64,000 nt of DNA. Source: Nelumbo lutea. Its lineage: Eukaryota > Streptophyta > Magnoliopsida > Proteales > Nelumbonaceae. Positions 1 through 9,925 of this stretch are shown here, in pieces. The stretch is taken from assembly GCA_022828595.1 (NCBI GenBank), contig JAKGHH010000003.1, positions 102,695,583-102,759,582 on the forward strand. The letters run 5' to 3'. The notes under the pieces were generated by a model, which was given only the letters and a program-made list of their open reading frames with translations, did not search any database and had not been told where the DNA came from. Numbering within the stretch: the first letter of the stretch is position 1; each line of letters starts with the position of its first letter. A program made the position numbers and the translations under genes.

Positions 1-184
1 TCTTTTGGAAATTCCAACCCCATGTATATGCACAACTCATCGAAATTTGGCACACGAGGGGAATAAATATGCTTTTAATTCCTCCAAATGTTGATTTAAC
101 TTTGCTATGTCATCATAAATGGGTACTATGCTCAGTGGAAATGTTGCACTTATTAAGGACTGATGTTAATTCTCTATCCCAACA

Positions 185-302
185 TATGGTTCCCTTGGGT
201 CTTTTGATCTTGATGACATGTGTTTCTCTAAGTTTGCTATATATCCTAACCCTTTTGGAACTGGCTGCCATGGTCCTGAAGAAACTCCTCTGGTTCAGAA
301 AG
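185..302 (+). pseudogene. exon-like fragment, unidentified
   Basis: One frame reads without a stop from about 160 to 302 and looks protein-like, with the stretches GSFDLDDMCF and NPFGTGCHGPEE followed by LVQK. It ends at a plausible splice donor (AAAG then gtgggt at 303). I do not recognise the family and found no partner exon nearby. It could be an exon of a gene running off the left edge, or a captured fragment. The longer ORF at 69-413 is in a different frame and is probably not the real one. Confidence 0.25.
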
Positions 303-1988
303 GTGGGTGGAAACTTCCTTCTTTTAGTTGCTTTTGCTCTTTTTAGTGATGAATTAATGTCACATTTTCTTTATTTGCTCTTTTGGTTTTTATTAAATTA
401 TATGGACAACTAAAGGGAATGAGAAATCAGATAAGTGCTATGTAGGTGGGAGGTTTGCTTTAAGGCAACTAAGATGCAATGAGATAGAATGTAACATTTA
501 TGTAAAAACCACCAAATGCCAACAAAACATTGAGAAAACAACGGTAAAACTGGCCTACCCCTAGTTTGAAACCAGATGGGATTTACACTCAGGTAGATAA
601 AGAAATACGCATGAAGCTAGGAGTGGACCAGCTACATACAAAGAGGGTAGGCTACTATGAACTGGATATCTAATCAAAGTGTCTGAGGTACTAATGGAAA
701 GATGGGAACTAAGGTGTTGAGTGTGATAGGTTGATTTATTAGGTTTCAATTGCAGTAAGATGAAAATGAATTAACTAGGGGTAGTAGGGAAAAGCAATTT
801 AGGAAGGCGGGTCAACATTGTTGTGTGGCGGGAAATGGCTGCTAATGCTTCCATAGTTGACTAAGTTGAGGGGATGAAAAATGCAGTATGATGCAAACAA
901 GGTGGACCTCTATCATGAAAAGCATAGAAGTTAAGGAAAAAAACTTGATTTAGATTAAAACAATTGCATTTAGCAACTTATTTAGATCACCACAAGTTCA
1001 GAACAAAAAAAGAAAACTCATATTATTTATTTCAATTCTCGCTTTAAGAAAGAACACAATTAATCAATAACAACTGGCACACATATTTTATTCAAGAACA
1101 TATATAGATTTATACACAACATATTTGCATTATTTTATTAATTTTTACTTCACCCAATCATACTATCTTTCTTTGTGATTTTTTTTTTATTTTTTTCATG
1201 TTTTCTTTCTTTTACCTTCTATATTTTCATTCTTCTTGTCCTTATATTTTCTATTTTTTATCATTTTTATATTTTTTTACTGTGTATTATTTATGAACTT
1301 CCTTGATATTTCTTCTTGATCTTTACTCCAACTTATTTTAAAAATCAAATTTTAATATTACTTTTTTATTATCTTTTGGAGAATCTTACTTCTTCCCTCT
1401 TACTTTCCGTTGTGTTTTTTTAGAAGTTTATCCTTTTCTTTCTCTTTCTTTCTCAATTTCGTTGATTTTTTTTTTATAATTTACTGTTTGGGGTTTTTGG
1501 ACTATTCATGTAGTTATTATTATTATTTTACTTTATTTATATATTTGTATCTAAATTTTATTTTTATTTTTTTAATTTTAATTTTATTTTATTATTTATT
1601 TGTTTTTTCTTTTATCTGCTTTTTAGATTTTGATCTTTTTATAATATCACACTATGTGGGTCCCACATCTTATATGTATTTTTAATTTTTCGCGCATCTA
1701 TTTTCTTCTTTCTTCACCATTCATTATTTTTATCTTATACACATACTTTTTTTGGATTTATTATTATTATTCCTTATTTTTACCATTTAGTTATTATTAT
1801 TTTGTTATCTTTTTAGGATTTTAATTTTTTATTGATTTGGTGATAATTTTTATTCTAGCTTTCCTTGCTTCCTAATTAATTATCGAAAATAAATATGGTT
1901 AGTTTTTCCTATTTAAATAATTTGGTTTCTTTTTCCTCATTTTCCTTTTTTATCTTTTTCTTTCTTTTCTTTCCTTTTAATTTTTTTA

Positions 1989-2034
<46 letters not shown>

Positions 2035-2190
2035 TGTTATAAATTTCTACTATAGGATTATTATGTTTGTTTTGAAATTTTGAATTTGATGATTTTTTAT
2101 ATTTTATATATTTGTACTTTGATTAATTTTTCTTAATTATCCAAAAGAAACGTGTAGAAATTTCTAACAACTATCTTGTTTTTGAACTCT
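303..2190. other. gene-free AT-rich stretch
   Basis: No supportable gene. Positions 1140-2130 are extremely T-rich on the plus strand. The ORFs there are low-complexity runs of Phe, Leu, Ile and Tyr from T-rich codons and are not believable proteins. A (TTA)n microsatellite lies at about 1989-2034. Confidence 0.7.
1989..2034. repeat. (TTA)n microsatellite
   Basis: About 15 uninterrupted TTA/ATT units within a T-rich tract. It is translated as poly-leucine in one frame, which explains a spurious ORF there. Confidence 0.9.
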
Positions 2191-2194
2191 AAAC

Positions 2195-2849
2195 AATTAG
2201 TTATTTCTTAATGTAACAATAATCATTTTATCCCATGTTCTAAAATTTTGTTACAATGTTGCTGCAGCAACCTATTCTTCGTAGAGCATCAGAACACAGG
2301 ACCAGGATCAAAACCAGATAAGCACTCAACATGGGTGAAGACGAAGCTATCTGACACAGAAGTTCAACCATTCTTGAGCACGAAGTACATTGATGGCGAT
2401 AATTGGCTTCAACTTCCTTCAACTGTATAAACTAGTCCATTGTCATACCAATACTATTCTACAATTTTGACCTGAATTTTATTTTTTTTCTTTTGCTCTT
2501 CTACCTCCATTGATCAAGGGATGTTTTCTTGCATGTACAAATGTATACTCCCTTGTTTTCATCTCTTTTGATGATGAATAATCATCCTTTTAGCAGTTTT
2601 GGAATTTTATTACGAGACATATAGCCAGAGTTATTTGGAGACTCGTCTATACTATTTGTTTTGAATATAGAAGAGTTTCACATTTTTACATTACAAAGAA
2701 GGCCCTATGTTTCCAAATCTTCATTGATAGTCGTTAGTTGGAAAATACGTAAAGAGGTATCTTATTATAAATGAAACACTACTCACTCATTTAGATATGC
2801 TGAACGATGGAAGTTAATGTTTTTTTTTTATCAGATAAAGAGTGTCAAT
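2195..2849 (+). repeat. diverged inverted copy of pectinesterase 3' end
   Basis: This block is the reverse complement of about 17908-18568: part of the last intron, exon 4 and about 420 bp of 3' flank of the pectinesterase gene. Homology stops at the sequence gtgtcaat on both sides. Exon 4 differs at about 11 of 163 positions (roughly 7%). The block also has a small net length difference from its partner, so it is clearly older than the 5736-7787 duplication. Confidence 0.85.
2268..2430 (+). pseudogene. orphan last exon of a pectinesterase
   Basis: It begins after an intact acceptor (gctgcag) and ends at TAA. It is exactly 163 nt, the same length as exon 4 of the complete gene at 18330-18492. 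Read one base in, it gives the C-terminal pectinesterase tail with QNTGPGS, KLSD(T)EVQPF and YIDGDNWL. Exons 1-3 are not found upstream. The changes include Y to H in the VEYQ motif and P to L/S near the end. It is a relic of a plus-strand pectinesterase copy and cannot work alone. Confidence 0.8.
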
Positions 2850-2987
2850 CTATATCTATATCCATTTCTATACTACTTATAAAAGTGCGAAGGAGGAGGT
2901 ATTGGCTTCTTGAATTTTGCTTTACTAAAATACCCATCTTCTTGAATTTAATTCATCTCCTTTGGAAGAGCAGAAAATGTAATTAAA

Positions 2988-3388
2988 AGAATACCATTAA
3001 GTACATTCAATTACCTCTCATTAAGCCTCATATTTAAGTCATTAAATAAATCACATTCTCTCTCATTGAATCTAGCATTTATGCTTTTGTTTATAATCAT
3101 TAAATTCCATTAATAAATCTATACACAATAATTATTAGTAGAATTAAATGTTATATTCTTAAAATAAATATAGAAATGAAATCATATAACAATACCATAA
3201 AGTACATTCAATTAACTCTCATTAAGTCTCACATTTAAGTCATTAAATAAATCACATTCTCTCTCATTAAATCCAACATTTATACTTTTGTTTATCATCA
3301 TTAAATTCCACTAATAAATCCATACATAATAATTATTAATAAAATGAAATTTTATATTTTTCAAATAAACATAGAAGTGAAATCATAT
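2988..3388. repeat. tandem duplication of a ~199-bp unit
   Basis: Two head-to-tail copies start near 2989 and 3188, each opening with ataccat(t/a)aagtacattc and containing ttaaataaatcacattctct. They differ by scattered substitutions. Confidence 0.85.
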
Positions 3389-3459
3389 TTTTCATCTAGG
3401 TCATGGGTAAATACTTCAACCATTTGGGTCAAATGGATAATTTCACAATGTCATAAATA

Positions 3460-4010
3460 AATGATACAATTTTAGAAATATAAAAATACAAAAAATATAA
3501 AAAATAATTGAAAAAAATTGGACACGTTTCTATTATTATATATTTTTTATATTAAAAAATAAGTATGATATGATAAAGTAGACATGATTTTATTACTGAT
3601 GGACATCAAATATACAACCTAAACCGATGAGAAATTAAACAATCTTCCTATCTAGGGGTGGGTTAGTGGTTCAATCTTTTAGGTTAAATAGGTTAACCCA
3701 TGATGTATAATATTTCAAAATATATATTTTTTTAAATAGAATAGTACCAAAAAATATGAAACAATTTTGGGCACATCTAATATTATATACTAATGATATA
3801 AATAAAAATAAGTATGATAAGCAATAATTATTTTATCAATGATATCCATGATGACATAAACAAATAATACAAATTTAGAAATATAAAATACAAAAAATAT
3901 AGAAAAAAGTCAGACACGTTTCTATTATTATGTATTTTTCATATTAAAACATAACTATGATAAAATAAACATAATTTTATTAATGATGGACATCAAATAT
4001 ACAACTTAAA
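3460..4010. repeat. degenerate direct repeats, AT-rich
   Basis: Segments at about 3460-3640 and 3845-4010 share cacgtttctattatta and gatggacatcaaatatacaac in the same order. A weaker third copy lies at about 3720-3840. The period is irregular, so this is a degenerate direct repeat inside the same AT-rich element. Confidence 0.7.
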
Positions 4011-4079
4011 AACAAGCAATTAAACCAACTCAAACAAGCAATTGTGGTCACGAGTAAACTAACTGATAGAGAGCAGATT

Positions 4080-5211
4080 TTTAGTAATGAAGGGCACATA
4101 AAACTAAGGATTTAAAAGAAAAGTACGATCTTTGTATGTGAAATGGGAAGAACCAATGTGAGCAATACCCAAACCTGTTTCATTTGCGATGTGAATTTGG
4201 TCTGAGCCACTACAGTCTGAGCGAGTCTGAAGATTGTTAAAATCCAATGTGATATGGGTGGTGGCTCCTAAGTCAGGATACCAAGCAAAATCATAGGACT
4301 GATGTTGGGGTAATGCAGCCTGAGAGCCAGAAATGGATGTTCTGTTGTTGCTGTTGAAACCACTAGAGAGAACAATCTCATAATGCCGGTGACATTGCAT
4401 GGCTGTGTGATTGGCCTTATTGCATTGTTGAAACCAAGCGGGCAAGTTATCAACCCGTTCGTACTAAAAATTCTGCGGCTTTTCCAGATTGAACTGCGGG
4501 AATGGTTGAAAGTTTTGGGGAGAGTTAATGAAGTTGTAACAGCCGCACCCCCCTAGATCCCCGACCATGGCCTCTGTTGGAGTTGAATTGGGGCTGTTGT
4601 TGTTGCCGGTGTTGCAAAGGTTGTGACTAAGTTGTAATATTGGTCGTGGGAGCAAGAGGTTCAAGACTGGGGGGATGGCACCGTTGAAGCCAAACCTCGT
4701 GGTTAGGTAGGAATCCGTGAAGGTCTTCAATAGTTAGGGAGGAGAAATCGGGTCTGGTGGTGGTTGAAGTGATGAAGGAATCAAAATCGGATCCCAAACC
4801 GTCGAGAATACTAAGAAGCGGATCACGCGTTGGGACTGGTTCTGATGCAGCTAGCAGTTGGTCAGCAATGTTTTTGAGGGGAGATTATCCAACTGAGGAT
4901 GAACTGGTCAATCTTGACCCAGGATGAGTACGATGGGTTGGGTATCATATGGCTAGCATTGGTTGGGTCTGGAACTTCTTTGGCTGGACATGGTATTGAA
5001 CCATCAATATGCCTTCTATTTCGTGGGTTTTAAAAATTGGAAAAAACTGTGCTTGCAAGGCCAAATAATTATCACATGTAAGCTTAATGGGTAGACAGTG
5101 GGAGACATTTAAAGTGGAAGACCAAAGGACGTGGTTTCTAGGTTAAAGAAGGATGAAATGGGAGGAGAGGTAGAAGAAGAGAAAGAAGTCATTGTGGTGG
5201 TTCTGATACCA
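4080..5211 (-). pseudogene. Ty1/copia gag-protease relic
   Basis: On the minus strand this contains gag-like sequence (SWVKIDQFILSW near 4900), a zinc knuckle (CNKANHTAMQCH, about 4390-4430) and the start of the protease (WYPDLGATTHI, about 4270-4300). The usual catalytic DSGA reads DLGA here. Frames are broken and nothing of integrase or reverse transcriptase follows. At 5201-5211 lies the complement of TGGTATCAGAA, the primer-binding site. This is a 5' remnant of a copia element transcribed leftward. Confidence 0.8.
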
Positions 5212-5735
5212 TGACAGATTACATAAAGGTTTGGGTAAATGCCTTGTATTTTCATTGATGGTAATCAATATTTATAATTATACAAGATAGATTTCTGGTA
5301 AAGAATAAATTCCTAACTAGATAACACGATTAGGAAACGAACTACTAATAAGAGGATAACTGAGACACTAAGTGATAGAGTCCTTCTGAGATTCATGTTA
5401 TTTCACTAATAGAAACTAATTAGCTGGAACAGGAGAGACGTAGGGAGACCAACCCTATAAAGACGAGTTAAAGAATTGAAGTGAGTGCATAAACCCGAAA
5501 TCTGCTTTTCAATGGAAACTAGAAGAAATCTTGAGCGATCAAAAGTGATTGCTAAATCATTTTCTTTTGATGAGTCTCAACTTATTAATTCTGTAGGATT
5601 TTTAAGGGGACTTTGGATATTTTGGAATAAAGAAAATCTATATAAAGAACAGGTTGGACAAATCTAGGGGAGTTTTAGTTGATTTTCTCTCAAGTATTCA
5701 GCCAAGAATTGTTCTTCCTATTTATATTGGCTTTG
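4962..5735. repeat. direct duplicate of 16930-17734
   Basis: This block recurs at about 16930-17734 in the same orientation with only scattered changes and one 32-bp AT-rich expansion in the right copy. It spans the copia leader, the LTR and about 300 bp of flank, so the shared unit is a segmental duplication and not two independent insertions. At its right end it directly abuts the inverted pectinesterase duplication. Confidence 0.85.
5212..5431 (-). repeat. copia LTR (5' LTR of minus-strand relic)
   Basis: It starts with TG directly next to the primer-binding site at 5201-5211. A possible CA end lies at 5430-5431, giving about 220 bp. The outer boundary is uncertain because the flank is duplicated together with the LTR. 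Confidence 0.55.
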
Positions 5736-5741
5736 ATAATC

Positions 5742-5882
5742 TGCATGAACGATGAGAGCATAAAGATGTGCATCTGTTTCAACGATTGGCTAGATGCAGA
5801 AGATAGATTACAAGACAAGGGATGGCATTATACAACATCAGACATTTCACCCGAAGTAGATGATGAAAGTCATGAATGGTGA
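5742..5882 (+). pseudogene. hAT transposase C-terminal fragment
   Basis: It encodes the end of a hAT dimerisation domain, with the motif ICFNDWLDAEDR and then DDESHEW before the stop. The longer copy at 21295-21580 shows the upstream part of the domain. Here the duplication breakpoint removes it. Confidence 0.7.
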
Positions 5883-6137
5883 TTCATGAATTTTTCTACT
5901 TGTAGAAATTTTCATTTTTTTCAAATTATTGTAAATTTTTTAAATTTTATTTGATATATATATTTTTTAATTTTTTAACAATGTAATTTTGTATTTTCAA
6001 TTTGTAACCATATTCTATTTTTACATTTTATTAACTTATACCATTTTTATATTTCATTCGTCCAAGTATGCAATGATCCAATCATTGTATTTGTAATTCA
6101 CTAATTTGTACCATTCAAATTTAAATGAAATAAATTC

Positions 6138-7034
6138 CTAGAAGAGAAGCTGATGCTCCAAGGGCATCAGATGGGGATATTGGAATGTTCCATGCAACTA
6201 GACGGCAAAGGTTGAATCTAGGTTTCCTGTAAAATTCGGTACAATTAATGTATATAGCTGATACATGGGTAACTGCTAGTTTTTGTTATGAGTTTTGGCT
6301 TCAAGCTGTTTTCTCTTTTTCATTCCCCTCCTCAGTTTGCAATTATCATTGAGTTAATGCAAACAGTGTATTAAAATGTTTGCTGTATACACAGGGGTTG
6401 GTTTGCTATGGATGACTCTATCATTCAGCTTCTCCTTAAAAGAGCTTACCTATGCTATTTGTATGTCAAGTCAATTTGTATATAACCAAGCAAGTCAGGT
6501 TATTGGTAAGTTCTATAAATTCATAGTTCCATACACATATGTTTTTCATGATACATATAATTTTGGTGTTTTGAGGCACTTAATTGTTTCAAGTGACAGG
6601 CTCAGCTTTTGCAAGTGTTAAGCGGATGGATTTGTTTGGTGAAAGTTTAATCGACGTCACAGATGCACCAACTCCTATTCCAAGAGAAGCAAATATTGTT
6701 AATAGCAGTAACACAAAAGATGTTGATCTGTTTGCAGATGCAACTTCATGTAGAAGCGGGGGTGGTCCTTCAAAAACATGGATGATGAAATTTGTATTAG
6801 AGATTAATGTATCAATTTGAAACTAAGATGTATATTAATTTTTGATTCAAATGTATTAAATCTTTTGATTGAAAAATATTTTGAATGAAAAATAGATATT
6901 TTAAATTGCATTTATATTATTTTTGTATTTCATTATAATTCAGATGAATGTAATTATGGATTATATGAACAAAAAATTGACTTAACGGCAATCCCAAGCG
7001 CGCCAAACTTATAGCGGCAGCCGTATCAGTATTA
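6138..7034 (+). pseudogene. captured host-gene fragment, copy 1
   Basis: It shows gene-like structure: an exon ending HATRRQRLNLGF, then a possible intron (gtaaaa to acacag), then GWFAMDDSIIQLLLKRAY before a stop, then an exon after gtgacag at about 6600 with DLFGESLID and DVDLFADAT. The DLFADA motif recalls the unstructured part of ENTH/epsin-type clathrin adaptors, but this identity is weak. The same fragment occurs at 20144-21039 and 24047-24994. No start codon or full frame survives. Confidence 0.5.
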
Positions 7035-7338
7035 GTGGCAGCTTATTCTTAAAGCCTAATGGTGGATTCTATTAATTAAACCACATATGAGAAGACCAAC
7101 ACCCGTGTGCAAAGAACAGGTGGTGATGGGTCATTGAGTATACAGAGAAAGTCATTAGCTATAGGTCTACATCAGATCCGAGTTCACACTCATCATGCAT
7201 CGGAGGACCTATTCCACAAGTTCACTCTCTTCCTCCAGATCCGCATCTCATCGGAAGGAAATTGCTTTTCATTGCACATGTAAAACAGAACCAACAAACA
7301 AGAATAGAACGAGGATGAATGCATGGAATTTGCTATTG

Positions 7339-7345
<7 letters not shown>

Positions 7346-7386
<41 letters not shown>
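7346..7386 (+). repeat. (CT)n microsatellite in duplicated promoter
   Basis: A 41-nt alternating C/T tract just upstream of a TATA box. The mirror copy at 19791-19831 has exactly the same length, although such tracts usually change length quickly. Confidence 0.95.
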
Positions 7387-7388
<2 letters not shown>

Positions 7389-7390
<2 letters not shown>

Positions 7391-7396
7391 TAAAAA
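7389..7396 (+). promoter_or_regulatory. TATA box of duplicated pectinesterase promoter
   Basis: TATAAAAA lies 60 nt upstream of the ATG at 7456, the same spacing as in the complete gene. Confidence 0.7.
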
Positions 7397-7455
7397 GGAC
7401 CATGTCCCTCTTCCTCCCACTCACTCGGTGAATTCTTAACAACTAAACAGACAAA

Positions 7456-7857
7456 ATGGCCAAAAGTATGAAAAGCACCACTGGTCGTATTCCGATGAAA
7501 TATATGATGGTTATGATGATGATTGTCCTTCCCACTTGGGGAGACGCTCTTGATGCTGCTTTGGCTGATGCTGAGAAAAACAAAAAAGTGATCAAGGTTA
7601 ATGCAGATGGTAGCGGCGATTTCAAGACAATGACAGATGCCATCAACAGTATTCCTGCGGGAAATAAAGATCGCATTGTCCTTTCGATAGGACCCGGGGA
7701 GTATGTGGAGAAGATCAAGGTGGATGGAAACAAGCCATTCGTCACCTTCTACGGAGCACCCGGCAGCATGCCCACCTTGTCCTTTCAGGAAGTGAATGAA
7801 GTACAAGATGCTATTGGTAATATTAATGAGTTGGACCTTCGGGTCATAAGCGCCTAG
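7456..7857 (+). pseudogene. truncated pectinesterase, exon 1 fused to foreign sequence
   Basis: The first 110 or so codons are identical in protein to exon 1 of the complete gene. They include the hydrophobic N-terminus ([13 protein letters not shown], a likely signal peptide) and the GPGEYVEKI substrate-binding motif. Homology ends at 7787 (PTLSF). The frame then continues for about 23 foreign residues to a stop at 7857. All catalytic motifs (QDTL, DFIFG, LGRPW) are absent, so it cannot be an active enzyme. The full promoter is retained, so it may still be transcribed. The last identical base is followed by a sequence that could act as a splice acceptor (ctttcag). Confidence 0.85.
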
Positions 7858-8117
7858 CTTCTCCTTCCTAATTAGATAGAAGGGTTAAAAGAAAACTTAC
7901 TTTGCTTCCTATGCCACTTTTGCAATTACTTCCTCGACTAGTACAAGAAGGACATTTGATTCCACTTCAGCCAAAGCTAGTTCTAAATCCACTCCCTCGA
8001 GGATTCAAATTGAGTACATTCTATAATTATCAACAGATGCCAAGAGATTCTACTAATCACTATGTACCTCTCCAGCTTGCTATACAAAATCTTATTAACG
8101 GTGGAATCTTTTAGTGT
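7788..8117 (+). pseudogene. possible Ty3/gypsy gag-like fragment
   Basis: Beyond the breakpoint, 7902-8114 reads LPRGFKL, YNYQQMPRDSTN and LQLAIQNLINGGIF. This layout resembles the region around the degenerate zinc knuckle in plant gypsy gag proteins, where a knuckle is followed by (I/L)QxLIxxG. The cysteines are missing and the match is by eye only. Confidence 0.3.
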
Positions 8118-9790
8118 TAGTAGCATACCACAAGTTTTCGTCATTTGGTTTTGTGTTACTTTTTCATCTTGCTTATGATCGAAGTTGTAAATAACCCAAA
8201 ATATGATCAGTCTAATCCCTTACAAGGGGTACATAGGCAGCTTGGATAGTGGCGCTTGGGATTGACCAAGATAATAAAATAAAAAGCATGTCTCTTAATC
8301 AAGTGAAATGGTGATTAATCATCTTTCTACTAATCTAATTTTTCAGTTATAGACTTCTTTATACCTATTGAACAACCCTAGGTCGTCTCCTTGACAAATC
8401 ATTTTCTATCCTAGCCAGATATTCATTACAACATTTCATGCATTTCATTCACTCTGCCAATGGCACACACGTGTGCACATTGTTGTTTTTGCTTCATGCA
8501 TATGATTCTCCATTATTCAAAGTTCGATGCACCTTAAGATAAAAGGGCAAAGAGAAACAAGAACAAGATATAGTTAACCCAAAGGTTTTGGACATGTTGT
8601 CATTGCTCTAGAATAGTAAAATGTAATAAATTATAAATTAATTAGTTTTTACCTAATAAAAGTCTTGATTCATCTTTTCATCATCTCATTTTGCAATTTG
8701 TATAATAAGTTCAGTTTCTTTGGTTTGGTGTTTTAAGTGTTACTCAAATATTCCGTTTTGTCATTTTGATAATAATATAGTAAATTTTAATAAGAAAAGG
8801 GACTTCCTAACTCTGGAAAAAGAAAAAATCGCCACTTCCATTGAGAGGATTGCATGAGAATTTCTTTCTCTTTTCATGAAATTAAAATAAACCCCAAGGG
8901 CATAATTCTGTGAAAAATGATTGTTAATCAAAGATCCATCATTGGAAATTCCGAAGAAAGGGTGGCAATCCTATCGACCAAAAGAAGAAATATCCTTTCC
9001 CAAGTGCATCCATAAATGAATCCATCATTGATTGCTCAAACCACGGCAAGCATAAGGTGGAAGTCATTATAGTGAGATATATACTACTTTAGATTCATTT
9101 CCTAAGCAAGCATAGAATGAAGATGTTATAACAACATAGTGCTTTGCTAATTAATTGGGGAAAGAATTGGAGGACATTATTGGTCATTTTGGTCCCCCCC
9201 GAACACCTTACCATTGTCAACACTGCTAGTTAGCCTATTGAGTTGATTTGTTAAACCTTCTCCTTTGTTAAACTAATCAAATTCCGTGATGCTTCTTCCC
9301 AAAGGGCTAGAAGATTTGGGGGTCCTCACTTGCAATTTGAATCTATAATGGAATTATAAAATTTGATTATAAAATCCCATTTTTGAATTTGAATATTCTT
9401 TTGTAACTTGAACTTATAACAAGGTTTACAAATTTTGAATTTAGTTGTAGATATGGTATTAGAGTGTAGTTTTTAATCCAAATTTCAAATAATTCTCTAA
9501 AATTGGTAGTCATAATTTGATTTTAGATTTGGATGAAATAACTTCAATCTTTTGACTTGATTTTGAAACTTAAGAACATAGGTTTTAAAGGATGACTGTC
9601 ATCTCGTATTTTGATTTTGATGTCATCTCATGACACATAGAACATAGCTAATGACATTTTCTTTTTTTTTTTATAATTTTTGGTATTACATACTAGACTA
9701 TATTGCAAAGGAAATACATTTGCTTGTGACTTTATTAGTGGCCAATCTTGCTCAAAATAGAACCACTGACTTGTCATTGTTTCGTATAAA
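8118..9790. other. gene-free stretch
   Basis: AT-rich DNA with no convincing ORF, RNA gene or recognisable element. I see nothing here I can name. Confidence 0.6.
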
Positions 9791-9925
9791 TTAACTTCAA
9801 TTGCATCACAAGTAATTTTTGCATATGTAGATTTATTTAAAATTTGAATTTAGTAGCTTTTGTTGAGATCATTTTTAATAAAATTATCTACAAAATTATT
9901 TCTTGCAGGGAAATAACACTGACTT
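9790..9925 (+). repeat. dispersed direct repeat, copy 1
   Basis: It shares gtaatttttgcat, tagatttattt, gatcat.tttaataaaat and attatttcttgca, in this order, with about 10925-11050. The two copies are in the same orientation about 1.1 kb apart. The ORF at 9844-10101 starts inside it and is not recognisable as a protein. Confidence 0.7.

Larger units (their letters stand above)
2850..4040. mobile_element. possible Helitron-type, AT-rich element
   Basis: The stretch tctatactacttataaaag at about 2868-2888 resembles the 5' end of many plant Helitrons. It begins just where homology to the pectinesterase flank stops. The interior is AT-rich and repetitive, with no coding capacity. I could not find a convincing CTRR 3' end with its hairpin, so the right boundary and the class are tentative. 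Confidence 0.35.
5736..7787 (+). repeat. recent inverted duplication of pectinesterase promoter and exon 1
   Basis: It is the reverse complement of 19390-21441. Paired positions sum to 27177 throughout (for example 5882/21295, 6376/20801, 7456/19721, 7787/19390), so there is no net insertion or deletion over 2,052 bp. I noticed only a few substitutions. The 41-nt CT/GA tract has the same length in both copies. The block carries a hAT fragment, an unidentified host-gene fragment, the pectinesterase promoter and part of exon 1. Confidence 0.95.

Noticed and set aside
1410..2083. Two open frames with membrane-like composition
   Set aside because: They are translations of T-rich low-complexity DNA and a TTA microsatellite. 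Composition alone explains the hydrophobic residues.
6376..6621. 81-residue hydrophobic protein repeated at 20556-20801 and 24509-24754
   Set aside because: The frame crosses likely splice sites (acacag and gtaagt), and the alternative frame joins in phase with the neighbouring exon. It recurs only because the DNA is duplicated.
7333..7806. 157-codon antisense frame across the pectinesterase exon copy (and its mirror at 19389-19844)
   Set aside because: Antisense shadow of exon 1 and the CT tract, ending in a Glu-Arg repeat.
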